Assembly: GCA_019279435.1 (NCBI GenBank)
Contig: JAAALK010000080.1
Coordinates: 93,842,553 to 93,906,552, forward strand
Reading direction: 5' to 3'
DNA: 64,000 bases
Origin: Zizania palustris
Lineage: Eukaryota; Streptophyta; Magnoliopsida; Poales; Poaceae
Position numbers and translations under genes: made by a program. The notes beneath the pieces were generated by a model. That model was not told where the DNA came from, ran no database searches, and saw only the letters and a list, made by a program, of their open reading frames with translations. Below are positions 1 through 10,932 of this stretch, piece after piece. The first letter of the stretch is position 1; every line of letters begins with the position of its first letter.

Positions 1-298
1 AGACCTATTTACCCCTCTATTACAACCGACATTAAGGAAACTATTTGGTTTCCTTAATAGGGCTAAAATGGTAAAAGACTAATCTAATAGGATAGAAGAT
101 AAGTCTTCCATCTTAGCTGGCAGAAAAGATCCTGAAGGGCTTTGGTTCGAAGACATACTTCGAACCAATGCCTGCCTTCGGGCTTCGAACTAGGTTCCAA
201 GCACCTTCGAAGATGGCCTTCGGACAATCTTCGAACTGGTTGGCTGTCTTCATGCTGCTTTGGCAATAACCCCGAAGATGAGATATTTTCCCCCAACA
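1..298 (-). repeat. 3' LTR, partial (first element)
   Basis: This stretch matches 11130-11428 with a single one-base length difference (near 179-180). On the minus strand it begins TGTTGGGGGAAAATATC at 298 and runs off the window edge. It is the 3' LTR because the integrase end of pol faces it and a purine-rich tract sits directly outside it. Confidence 0.93.
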
Positions 299-314
299 GT
301 AGCCCCTCGAATAC
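299..314 (-). other. polypurine tract of first element
   Basis: Read on the minus strand, a purine-rich GAGGGGCTAC run ends directly at the TGTTGG start of the 3' LTR. This is the expected site where RNase H leaves the plus-strand primer. The call rests on position and composition. Confidence 0.7.
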
Positions 315-626
315 GCTTCTCCGTTCGACCTGTAACGTTAGGAGAGCAGTATACGGAAAGAAAAGATAACCAATCATAGGGGTTATTGATTTTTGTTTTA
401 TCTCCGAAATACATGAAGGTATGAACTTCGAATCAGTCATAAGGTAATTACTTTTCGAACTGTCTTAGAACTGACTCAGGAAGTTCGAAAGTCTTTTTGG
501 ACTTAGAAAATATAGCCGTTAATTTCTGTTTCTAACGGAGTTATACGAGGCGTTATTTTCGGAGGAAAATAACAGGCGGGAATGCGAAAAGGCAGAGCCC
601 AAACGGTAACAAACGGAAAGTTAGAC

Positions 627-634
627 TATAAATA
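627..634 (+). promoter_or_regulatory. TATA-box candidate for the antisense gene
   Basis: A consensus-like TATAAATA lies on the plus strand about 140 bases upstream of the ATG at 776 and outside the LTR. It could let the antisense gene be transcribed independently of the LTR. No transcript evidence is available here, and a single TATA match in AT-rich DNA can be chance. Confidence 0.5.
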
Positions 635-775
635 AAGAACTCCAGAACTTACTCGATTACCTTTTCACTGCTTGCTCCCAGTCAAAAGCCTTTTGAGCCC
701 TTTGAGTTCTTGAGCCCTAGCTTTCGAGTTCTAGAGTCCTAGTCCCCACTTTCTCAGATCGATCCAGTCATTGCG

Positions 776-3700
776 ATGGCGAAGACCAAAGGCTCTGCTC
801 CTCCTTCGACCTTGGCTCGTCAACAAGCGGCTGCGGCAGCGGCAGCGGCAACAGTGACGGCGACGCCTTCGATGCAGGCGACAACTTCCATGGCGGCAAA
901 GGGAAAAAATCCCCAAATCGCCGATGATCAAGGTCTGTGCCCTCCATCGACCAAATATCTGGACCAATCCTTTGAATTAGGATCTTCAACCTGTAAAAGA
1001 GATTCCCTGGCAATGGCAGTAGGAGGAAATATAGGTGCGGGAGTTATGATTCGAAAACCAGGGAAAGAAACAATCCCATCACCGAGACCCGGAGAAGTCG
1101 TAGTGTTCGAAGCTTTTTTCGAAGCAGGCTTGGGCCTCCCTGCTGTAGATTTCTTGGCTGAAGTCCTCGACTTGTTTCATGTAACCCTCCCCCAACTGTC
1201 TCCGAATGCTGTAGCTAGATTAGCTATCTTCGAGTGGGCTCTGAGAGCCGAAGGTTGTGAGGGGAGGGCTGAAATCTTCGCAGCATTGCACAGAGCAACT
1301 TGTCAGCCGAAGACCTTCATAGGCTCCGGAGGTGAAAAAGTAGTGGTTGCCTTCGGAAGCATCAATTTTAGGCTTCGAGATGAATACGCTCTACGATTCC
1401 CTACTAAGGCCATCAATGCTAGATGGTACACCGACTGGGTCCTGAGGTGGTTTTATGCCGAAGTTGGAGCAAACAGTCCTCTGGCGGGGCCACTCAAAGA
1501 AATCCAATTCCGGAAGAGGCCTTAGTGCAACCTGAAGAAGGCCAGCTCGAAGCTCGCCTCAACTTACTTGAAAAAGTTAGCCGAAGACTCAGTATGCGAG
1601 ACTTGGCCGAAGAGTTCATCGGTCTTCAAATTCCTCCGTTGATGGCTGACTGGCCTATTATCTTCGAAGATGATTCCGAAGGTGGTCTTCGCAGAATTAA
1701 CTTGACTTCAAGTCCTACAGGTAACTTCGAAAACAACATGCATTAAACATATTTACTTCGAAGAAAAACTGACTTGAATTATTTATTTTGTAGAATCTTC
1801 AGCCCCTGTTACTTCAGAACAGATTATAAGGGCTTCGGAAAAAATCTTGGGTGCTCCAACTCCAACCGAAAAAGAGTGGCGAATTAAACTGGTTGGGAGT
1901 TGGGAAAGATTTAACAGAGTATGGGGAATGCTGAAACTCACTCCTCCCCCTCTGATGGATTGGGCGCCTTTGGAGAAAGGGCCTCAAAAAAGAAAAGCCG
2001 AAGCTGGAACTTCAAGTTCAGCAAGAACTCCGGTGAAGAGGGTGGCTCGAAAGCCGAAGAACCTCGCACCTTTAGACCCTATACCTTCGAGCTCCAGAGC
2101 TTCGGCTTCCGATTCCCAAGAAGAAGTGGAAAGGTTACTTGTGCGCCTAATGGAAGAGAATGAAACTCAAAGGGCTGCACAAACCGAAGTACCTGCTAAC
2201 GTACCGGAGTCCGGAGAAAATGTTGATCAATCAAGGACTTCGGTAGTTCAAGAAGATGCAGCTCAGAACGAAGTTCCTGTGAATGAAAGTGGGGTCGAAG
2301 TCACTATGGCTTCAATTCCCGAAGAAGCAGCGAGGACTACCCAGGACGATGTTCCTGTAGTCCATGATTCAACGGCTGATTCAGATGAAGAATTAGCTTT
2401 CGACCCACCAATCAGTCCGACAACGACTCCTCCACGGACTACCGAAGGTAGACTTCGAAGAACTTCTGTATTTATTTGAATTTTTATACTATGTATAATA
2501 CTTTTGATTACTTTGCAGAACCCACTCCTATGGAAGAAGTCCGTCAGGAGGAAATAATTCCTGAACCTTCGACGACTTCGGAGCCAACCCCAAGAGTTAC
2601 TCAAAAGGGGCCTGGAAGAGGCAAAAGACAAATAGAGCCCCTGCCTGCTATAAGCTCCGAATCGACTCCGTCTGATTCAACAGACGAGAGCCAATCTTCC
2701 AGGGAGGCTCAAACTCCAGTGGCTCCGAAGGCCGCAGGCCAAAGCTCCGGTCCTTCATTGAACGAAGATGACCAAGAGGCAATAAGCATGCTCCCCTTGC
2801 TGGCTCCTTTCTTAGGGCAAACAACTGGTCTTCGGACTTTGCTCGAACCTTTGGATCGAGCTAGTCGTGAGATAGGGGAGACCGAATTAGTGGCCATCCT
2901 GCGCAAAGCTGACAGGACGGAGCTTAATGCCATTATTGAACGTACAGCCTATCAGGTACGAAGCAACTGCGAATTATTATAGAATTTATCTTCGAATGAA
3001 TATTTACTTTGATTTTTACTTTGGCAGCAAACTGTCTTGGCCCGAGCTGCAAGTCTATGCAATGACGAAGAAATCGCTCGGCTTCGGGAAGAAAATAGCA
3101 CTCTTCGAAGGAATTTTAACATCTCCGAAAGTCGAGTGACTCAAATGGACAATATAATATTAACAGAGCGAAGGGCCAGGCAAAGCTTGGAAGCTGTATA
3201 GAAGGAGCTCGAAGCGGAAAGGATTGTGCTTCGAGCAGAAGTTGACAAACTGCGGGCGGAGCATGCTATTGCAGGGTCTAGGCTCGTCCGGCTTGAAGAA
3301 GAAGCTAGCCAATTGTTGACACAGAAAAACACTTTGACCACTGAAAATGCTAGGCTTTCTGGGGTTTTGGACGAAGTTACTTCGGCGAAGGATGCGCTGA
3401 ACGAAGATAAGTTGAAGTCTGAGAAGGTGGCTGCGGAAATTATGAATCAGTTGTTAGAAGTCCTGGAGTACTTCGGTACTACCGGAATTCTTCCTTCTGA
3501 TGATAACATCAGCCTTCTGCGCCGGTTGAAAGGATCCAAGGGGTGGCGAAGCAGATGAAGACAGCGGGCATTAGATACGGAGAACTCTCCGGACATGTGT
3601 CTGCTGTTGGTCTACTTCGCTATTACGAGGATTTGGGCCGATCAATAACTCCGGACGCAGGAAGAGGTCCACTCACCTTCGACGACGACCGACTTCTCAA

Positions 3701-4421
3701 ACCTTCCGAAGGTGTAGCTGCTGCTTGGCGAGCCTTCCAAACTTCGTGGAGAGCCGAAGGTCGATCTGCGATCAAGGCTTGGATTGATGAAGGCCAACGC
3801 CAGAAGAATGTTCGGAGCCAAGCTTCGAGCAGCCAACCTCCTTCAAACCCACAGGTTTAGGAATGTTTTAGGATTTTAACCATGTAAAGCTTTGTGCTAG
3901 TAAACATTTATCAATGAAAATCTTGTTTGTCATATTTTTAGGCTTTACCTCTTATCGAAGATATCGAAGTGTTAGAGGTTAACAGCGAACTTCGCTCACT
4001 GTGGAACACCTTCGAACTTCTAAAGAGTTATAAGCGTCCTCGATTCCTTATCCCTCGAGATAACTCCGGCGTTATTGCGCCCGAAGTAATTAAAGACATA
4101 TTGTCTTATATTAAAGAGGAAGATAAAGAGATCGACGCAAACACCTCGTCTTCTGAAGACACTAATTGGTCTGAAGGCGAAGGTGAAGCCCAAAATAAAA
4201 GATCTGAAGATCTTAGAAGCTGGGATAGAAGCCCCGAGCGGCTTCGAACTTGGGCCGAGCTTCAACAAGAACAGAAGGATTTTAGAGCTTCGAAGGGGAG
4301 GAAGAGAGTTAAACGTAAAGTTCTTAGAACTTCCGATGTTGGAACTAGTCGTTCCACCCCTAGCTCTCGGGACCGAAGAGGTCTCCGATTCCTTCTTGGT
4401 ATAGATACCAATTTTTCATAA
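776..4421 (+). pseudogene. Antisense accessory gene (aORF), five exons, 'putative gypsy type transposon' family
   Basis: Codes on the strand opposite gag-pol. Exon 1 has features of the plant 'putative gypsy type transposon' (Transposase_28-like) domain, around residues 100-230: an FFEAGLGLP motif, then LSPNAVARLAIFEWAL. Function of this family is unknown. I infer five exons: 776-1720, 1794-2447, 2519-2955, 3028-3854, 3942-4421. The four introns (73, 71, 72, 87 bp) all begin GT, end AG, and each join keeps the frame although the open frame changes. Exons 2-3 are acidic, Ser/Thr/Pro rich and low complexity; exon 4 is a long heptad-rich coiled coil; exon 5 is charged with a basic Lys/Arg tail. 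Coding is broken by one-base losses near 1504 and near 3540 and by an in-frame TAG at 3199-3201. About 1,110 codons in total. Splicing is inferred, not observed. Confidence 0.8.
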
Positions 4422-4790
4422 TGTAATCTGTAAACACATTTGTTTTAATAATGAATGCCGATTTTAAAATTGTCTCCATAATTACTAGCCCCTCCTTGGG
4501 TATAAGCAACTTCGAACTGTATTCAAAGATGGTTATGCGCAAAGAAAAACTTTGGAGTACAATTTTGTGGGGGTTCGGAGCCCCTCTGTCATTTAAAGAT
4601 CTTTTGAAATCTTATGAAATATCTTCGACCTTTGTAGTCAGAAGAATGGTAACTTCGTACCTTTGTTTGCTTTACGAAAGAAATCAATTAAGATAACTTC
4701 GATGACACTTTAGTGTCTTCAAAAATTTTGTCACTTTGGACTTATAAGAACAAACATTCGAAGCTCATGGCTTAAATGCTGTTTTACTTT
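4422..4790. other. noncoding 3' region of the antisense gene
   Basis: Between the antisense-gene stop codon and the minisatellite. It is AT-rich, with AATAAT-type hexamers near 4447 that could serve polyadenylation of the antisense transcript. I see no convincing coding frame. Confidence 0.5.
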
Positions 4791-5280
4791 AGCCACCTTC
4801 GGCTATTTTTTGCAGAAGTCTACCAGCCGGAGCTTGGACTTCGCAGAATTTGTAGCCACCTTCGGCTATTTTTTTGCAGAAGTCTACCAGCCGGAGCTTG
4901 GACTTCGTAGAAATTGTAGCCACCTTCGGCTATTTTTGCAGAAGTCTACCAGCCGGAGCTTGGACTTCGCAGAAATTGGCCACTTGGGCTCTTTTTTGCA
5001 GAAGTCTACCAGCCGGAGCTTGGACTTCGCAGAATTTGGCCACTTGGGCTCTTTTTTGCAGAAGTCTACCAGCCGGAGCTTGGACTTCGCAGAATTTGGC
5101 CACCTTCGGCTCTTTTTACGGAAGTCTGACAAGCTGCAGCTTGGACTCCGCAGATTTTGGCCACCTTCGGCTCTTTTTACGGAAGTCTACCAGCCGAAGC
5201 TTGGACTCCGTAGAATGTGGTATTGGCTCTTTTTACGGATGCCTACAAGGTATTAGCTTGGGCTCCGGATGTATTTCAGC
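4791..5280. repeat. minisatellite, about seven 60-64 bp units
   Basis: Seven units begin near 4791, 4854, 4918, 4979, 5039, 5099 and 5159, followed by a decayed partial eighth. Each holds a core like GAAGTCTACCAGCCGGAGCT, a short T-run, and CTTGGACTTCGCAGAA. Units vary mainly in T-run length and in one ACCTTCGGCT/ACTTGGGCT switch. The array lies between the 3' ends of two convergent genes: the antisense gene (stop at 4421) and pol (stop at 5474). Open frames across it are by-products of unit length. Confidence 0.9.
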
Positions 5281-5473
5281 CACCACGCCGGAGGCTTCGA
5301 CTTTATGGGTACGAAGTCCGGAAATACCTCCCAGCTTGATAACACTTCCCTCTCGATCGACTTCCGTCCCAGCGCGTCCGCTCGGGAGAACTAGGAGTGT
5401 CAAGGGGAAGGTAAACCACCGGGTGTATGCTTTATTAATTTAGAGGTGATTACAAGCAAATTACAAGGAGCCC

Positions 5474-8400
5474 TTATGCGAAGTATCGCTTTAGGTGCTC
5501 CGCATGCCAAGTGTGTGCTAATTCTTCACCTTCTAAATTAGCTAATTTAAATGAACCAGGGTGCCCCGAGCGGACGATTAGATATGGACCTTCCCATTTA
5601 TTGCCTAACTTCCCTGGTGCTATAATGCTTCGTAGAACAAGATGACCCGGCCTTAACTCGCTGAGCTTAACCTTCGGGTCATACCAAGTCTTCGTCTGCT
5701 GATGATACTTTGATAAATTGGCTACAGCTCGAAGTCTTGTCTCTTCTGACAAATCTAACGAAGCTTGTCTTTCTTCTTCGATGTCTGGTTCGGTGCTGCG
5801 AAGTGATCCTCCTTTGAGCTCCGTTGGAGTCATAGCTTCATCTCCGAATAGTAGTCTGAACGGAGTAAAACCTGTGGACCTTGTTTGTGTAGTCCGAATG
5901 GACCACAAAATCTTCGGAAGTTCTTCGGTCCACAGTCCCTTTGATAGTCCTACTATTCTTCGATTTAGCCCTGATAAATATTTCCATTGGCTCGCTCAAC
6001 GGCTCCATTTGACTGAGGATGTCTCACTGCAGCAAAACATAGTTGAATGCCTAGGTCTTCGCAAAACTTCCTGAAGGGTTCTGCGTCGAACTGTGTTCCA
6101 TTATCAACTGTGAGATATCTAGGCACTCCGAACCGACAAATAATGTTTTTCCAGAAGAATTTCTGTACATTATTCGAAGTGATAGCTGTTAAGGGCTCTG
6201 CTTCGACCCACTTAGAAAAATATTCAATAGCTACCACTGCGAACTTTAGATTTCCCTTTGCTAACGGAAAGGGACCAATTAGATCCATACCCCATCTGGC
6301 CATAGGCCATACCGGAGCAATGACTTGAAGAGCTGTTGGTGGGCGATGACTCCGTCGACCCATCCACTGGCATCCTTGACAAGTGCGGACCTAAGCTCTC
6401 CGCATCAGCTGTTATTGTGGGCCAATAAAGCCCCTGGCGAAGTGTTTTTCCTGCCAGAGCTCTAGGGGCTAAATGACTTCCACAAAGGCCTTCGTGAATT
6501 TCTCGAAGAATTTCTTGGCCTTCGGCTTGAGATATACATCGGAGTAGAGGGGAACATACTCCGGCCTTGTATAATATACCGTTGATTAGCTGATAATTTC
6601 TTGCTCTGAGCTTTAATCTTGACAATTGGGGCTCTTCGGGCAAATTTGTTCCTCCTTGCAAGAGTTCTATGATTGAATCTTTCCAATCTGCACTAGGAAT
6701 GCAGAGAATCTCTGCAGAAGCAACTTGTGGCACCGAAGGTATATTGAGCTCCTCATAGAAAGCTTCGTCAGGCACATCCACAGCTCCGGCAGCAGCCTTC
6801 GCTAAAATGTCCGCTTGCACGTTTTCAGCTCTTGGTATACTCCGAATGGAAATACCCTTGAAATGTGCTTCGATCTTGCGAATTTCTTCTAAGTACTTTG
6901 CAAGCTGTGGATGTCGGACTTGAAAACTTTTGTCTACGTGCCCTGCTACTATCTGAGAATCTGTTTTTATAATTATCCTTGTAGCCCCTAGAGCACGTGC
7001 TTTCCGGAGTCCCAATAATATTCCTTCGTACTCCGCTATATTATTGGTAGACTTAAAGTTGAGTCTTGCGGAGTACATTGCTCTTTGACCTGACGGAGAA
7101 ATTAATACTGCCCCAATACCTGCTCCGGATGCTTGGAAAGCCCCATCGGAGTAAATAGTCCATACTCCGTCATCTGATTTCTCCGGAGTCAACTTCGCAG
7201 GTGGAGTCCACTCTGCTACGAAGTCTGCTAGGACTTGGGATTTGATAGCTGTCCTTGCCAGGAAAGATATGCCGAAGGGTGCTAGTTCTACTGCCCACTT
7301 TCCAATTCTTCCAGTGGAATCTTTGCTTCGGAGCATATCTCCTAAAGGATACGAAGTTGGTACAATTACATTATGAGCCAAAAAATAATGTCTTAGCTTC
7401 CTCGAAGCCATTATCAGAGCATAAACGAACTTCTCAAGTTCGGAGTATCTTGTCTTCGCTCCTGACAATGCTTCGGATACAAAATAGACAGGATTTTGGA
7501 CCAACTTCCCATTGATATCAGCTTCTCTGACAAGGACTGCGCTGACTGCTGAACCTGTGGCTGCAAGATACAGAAGTAGGGTTTCGTCCGCAATAGGCAC
7601 CGTAAGTGTAGCAAGATTGCTGAGATAATCTTTAATATCTTCGAAGCTTTTCTGACACTCCGGTGTCCATGCAAAATCTTCGGACCCTTTCAAAGCTTTA
7701 AAGATTGGCAAGCTCCTCTCCGCAGACCTTGATAAAAACCTGCTAAGTGCGGCTAGACGTCCGGTCAGCTTTTGCACTTGCTTTACATTCTCGGGAGGAG
7801 CCATCTTCTGCAGCGCAGTTATTTGAGTAGGGCTAGCTTCAATTCCCCTACTTGAAACTAAGTACCCTAACAACTTTCCAGCCTTAGCTCCGAATATACA
7901 TTTTTCGGGGTTAAGGCGGATCCCACATGCCCGAAGGCTATTGAATGTTTCTGCTAAGTCTAGGCTATGTTGGTGCTTTAAAGCACTCTTTATTACAATA
8001 TCATCCATATAGGCCTCCACATTGCGACCTAGTTGATGACCTAGAGCCTTAGCAACTAATCTTGAAAAAGTAGCCCCGGCATTTCTTAGGCCGAAGGGCA
8101 TTCTTACATAGCAGAAGACTCCCGAAGGAGTTACAAAGCTCGTCTTGATTTCATCTTCGCGCTTTAACCATATTTGATGATAGCCGGAATACGCGTCGAG
8201 GAAGCTTAGTAACTCCGAACCTGCAGTGGAGTCAACTAGTTGATCAATTCGGGGCATGGGGTAGGGGTCACGTGGGCACGCTTTATTCAATGATGTGAAA
8301 TCAATGCACATGCGCCACTTTCCGGAGGATTTCTTCCTGACGAAGACTGGGTTGGCTAACCACTCTGTATGGGCCACTTCTCTGATAATCCCAGCCTTCA

Positions 8401-9016
8401 ACAGTTTCTCAACTTCGTCCTTAGCTAGAGCAGCTCTCTCTGCGGACATCTTCCGGAGCCCTTGTCGAACAGGCCGGGCCTTCGGGTTTACAAGCAAGCT
8501 GTGCTCAATAATATCCCGATCGACTCCGGTGATATCTTCGTCAGACCAAGCGAAGACATCCAAATTTTCTTCTACGACCTTTTCCAAGGAAGTTGCAACT
8601 TCGGGAGGTAAATCTTTACCAAATTGAAAAGTGTATTCTTTACCATCTTTGACAATGACCTTCGTTGCAATCTCTCCTTCGGGACTTGGTCTTGGAAATG
8701 ACTTCTTCGAAGCTTCGGAGGAGGCTGAAAAAATTTCTCCATTATCTTGGACATTGTTTACCTGCCTCGGATCAAGAGGAGGACCGTGACCATATTCTGC
8801 CCTCCGAGCCATGGCTTGATCTCCGAAGATTGTTAGAACTCCTAACTGTGTGGGCATCTTCATGCACAAGTAATTGTGATGCGCCACAGCTCCGAACTGA
8901 TTCAACATGCCTCGCCCAAAGATAACATTATAAGCGTACGGGGCATCTACTACATCAAAGATAACTTCCTCAGTTCGGGCTAGTAAACCTTCTCCGAAGG
9001 TTACTTCCAGGCCTAT
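5474..9016 (-). pseudogene. pol: pol: reverse transcriptase, two RNase H modules, integrase
   Basis: Continues in the same frame as gag-protease after one TAG codon at 9017-9019. The long open stretch (8908-6224) has the reverse transcriptase core with FLDAYSGYHQ and the catalytic YMDDIV box about 300 residues in. A degenerate Ty3-type RNase H (YLAATGSAVSAVL) follows, then a second RNase H (TIYSDGAFQASGAGIGAVL near residue 588, with NNIAEYEG and TDSQIV), the archaeal-type domain known from Tat elements. Integrase has a zinc-binding His-His half (HEGLCGSH), then DLIGPF, LTVDNGTQF and NGAVERANG carrying the D, D, E residues. Single-base frame breaks occur near 6370-6385 (zinc finger) and near 5970 (after the catalytic Glu). 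The C-terminal domain (5474-5908) ends HTWHAEHLKRYFA. As read, no full integrase can be made. Confidence 0.92.
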
Positions 9017-10870
9017 CTAGCCAAGTGCATCTAGCGGAGGTCCTGCGAAGCCTTGCAGAGGACGAGCCGCTGGGAGGAGATGCTTTCGGGAAATGCATAA
9101 CTGATCGAAGGCTTGCACAAATATGATATCTGCCGAGCTACCTCCGTCAATTAGCACCCTTCGGACTTCAGTCCCTGCAATATCAGCAGTGATAACCAAT
9201 GGATCTGCATGCGGGAACTTGATACCAGCTGCATCCTCCGCAGAGAAAGATATTGGAACATGAGACCACTCCGGCATTGCAGCTGCAGATGACGAAGTTC
9301 CAATGTGGCCTACTTCTCGAACGTACTCTCTTCGCTGTCTCTTGGACATGCTTCCGAGAGTACCTCCTCCGGAGATAGGGAGAACTACTCTCTTCCCTCT
9401 ATCTTGCCCTTCTTCTTGCTTCGGAGGTGGCATAACATTGGCCACCGGAGGATGTCTTGCAGCATCAAAATTTTCTATTCGCGCTACAGCCTGGATCGGC
9501 TCCGAGCGCACTGCTGCTGCTGGACTTCGGTCGGTACTACCTCGACCCGAAGTTCTCTCCAAGTATTCTCCCCGAAGGGTAAGAATAGCCTTGCAGGTGT
9601 CAGTTGCATGGCTTCGGTTCTCTCCATGAATACAGCAAAAAAGGGTCTGGCCTTTGCCAGCCGTTTTCCCTGGCGGCCTCCAGCCGCTGGACTTGTTCCC
9701 CGCAGGCTGTGGAGCTCTTGGTGCAAACTTCTGCGGGGGTGCAATGTTTAAGACCTCAGAACGAGGGTGCTTTTGCCCTCTTCTTCTATCATGTTGCACT
9801 TCGGGGACTGGCTCTTGCGGCGGAGCCGAAGTCTTCACTTCTGCTTTAACTTCTGTCAACACTGTCGAAGTAGCAGTAGTCCTCCGAAGCCAACCTTCTT
9901 CCGACTTCGAATACTCCTCGAAGTACGACATCAACTGTGATACTGTGGTGATGCTCTTCCGATGCAATTTATCCAGAAGGCCTTTATGACTGACGCCTTC
10001 CCGAGCCGCATCAACCACCGAAGATGTGGACAGCCCCCGAATTTGCGACTTCGTGTGAGCGAAGCGCTTGAAGTACTGCCTCAATGTTTCTCCGGGGAGC
10101 TGTTTCACTTGGAAAAGGCTTCCTGTCGACATGGGGGGCACGAAGGTACCCTGGAAGTTACTTATGAACTTCTTCTTCAACTGTAACCATGTCGTGATTG
10201 ATCCTGGTTTTAAAGACCAGAACCATCTCAACGCTACTCCTTCAAGGGCTAACGGGAAGCACTTCGCCATAGTTTCTCTGTCTCCGCCACTAGCTTCGAT
10301 TGCTAGGGCATAAGAACGTGCAAACTCACTAGGATCTTCGTCTCCAGCATACTTGCAGAGCTTCGAAGCTTTGAACCTCGGATCGAAGCGAACTTTCTGA
10401 AGCTCGGGATGCAACGGAGATTCATTGTCGTAAGAGGCGTTCTCCGGGGCTTCGGGATAGTCAAGATCGTCGTCTTCGTGCACTTCGGGGATAGCTGGGG
10501 TGGCTTGAGAGCGAAGCCTGTTCGCAGCCTCCTGTCGCCACCTCGCTACCTCGGCTTGAAGATTGGCCATTTGAGTGGCCATGTCTCCAAGGCTATCTTC
10601 ATCTCCTCCGGAAGGACCTTCCGGGTCTTGAGAACTGGTATGATCAGTTCGAATCGGAATGGAGGGTGGCAGAGTGGCTCCGGGCGGTCGGAGTGTAGAA
10701 GGGGTTGGTGGAGAGGTTTCGTATCCTCGAGGGATAGAAGCCCCTTGCGGAGTTTGAGGTGGAGGGATAGTCGAAGACCCTCCGACTTCGACTGTGTCGA
10801 AGGGTATCTCTCCGGAGATCCGAGAGGACCTCCGAGTGGGATTGCGAGGTGCACTCCGCTTAGGAGGCAT
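9017..10870 (-). CDS. gag: gag-protease polyprotein
   Basis: 617 codons from an ATG 62 bases inside the 5' LTR boundary. The Pro/Ser-rich N-terminus is followed by the retrotransposon gag core (about residues 165-340, with FPLALEGVALRWFWSL and LPGETLRQYFKRF). A Lys/Arg-rich nucleocapsid-like segment has a Cys-His cluster CCIHGENRSHATDTC at about 412-426. The aspartic protease motif LIDGGSSADIIF is at about 574-585. The frame ends at TAG 9017-9019, but the same frame stays open beyond it into pol. The stop is therefore either a point mutation or a readthrough point; I cannot tell which. Gag forms the particle and binds RNA; protease cuts the polyprotein. Confidence 0.92.
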   Translation of the reverse strand: MPPKRSAPRNPTRRSSRISGEIPFDTVEVGGSSTIPPPQTPQGASIPRGYETSPPTPSTLRPPGATLPPSIPIRTDHTSSQDPEGPSGGDEDSLGDMATQMANLQAEVARWRQEAANRLRSQATPAIPEVHEDDDLDYPEAPENASYDNESPLHPELQKVRFDPRFKASKLCKYAGDEDPSEFARSYALAIEASGGDRETMAKCFPLALEGVALRWFWSLKPGSITTWLQLKKKFISNFQGTFVPPMSTGSLFQVKQLPGETLRQYFKRFAHTKSQIRGLSTSSVVDAAREGVSHKGLLDKLHRKSITTVSQLMSYFEEYSKSEEGWLRRTTATSTVLTEVKAEVKTSAPPQEPVPEVQHDRRRGQKHPRSEVLNIAPPQKFAPRAPQPAGNKSSGWRPPGKTAGKGQTLFCCIHGENRSHATDTCKAILTLRGEYLERTSGRGSTDRSPAAAVRSEPIQAVARIENFDAARHPPVANVMPPPKQEEGQDRGKRVVLPISGGGTLGSMSKRQRREYVREVGHIGTSSSAAAMPEWSHVPISFSAEDAAGIKFPHADPLVITADIAGTEVRRVLIDGGSSADIIFVQAFDQLCISRKHLLPAARPLQGFAGPPLDALG

Positions 10871-10912
10871 GATGCAAGAGGTTGGTAGAGAACGAAGTTT
10901 TTTGGACTAGGT

Positions 10913-10930
10913 TCCCCACGGACGGCGCCA
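10913..10930 (-). other. primer binding site (tRNA-Asp-like)
   Basis: Two bases inside the 5' LTR the minus strand reads TGGCGCCGTCCGTGGGGA. This starts with the TGG shared by all tRNA 3' ends and resembles plant elements said to use tRNA-Asp, with mismatches. The isoacceptor is inference. Confidence 0.75.
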
Positions 10931-10932
10931 AC

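Noticed and set aside
4791..5280. Regular repeats that might suggest a CRISPR array
   Set aside because: Units are contiguous 60-64 bp near-copies without unique spacers, inside a plant retrotransposon.
4810..5443. Repeat proteins across the minisatellite
   Set aside because: Several frames are open on both strands simply because some units are a multiple of three bases long.
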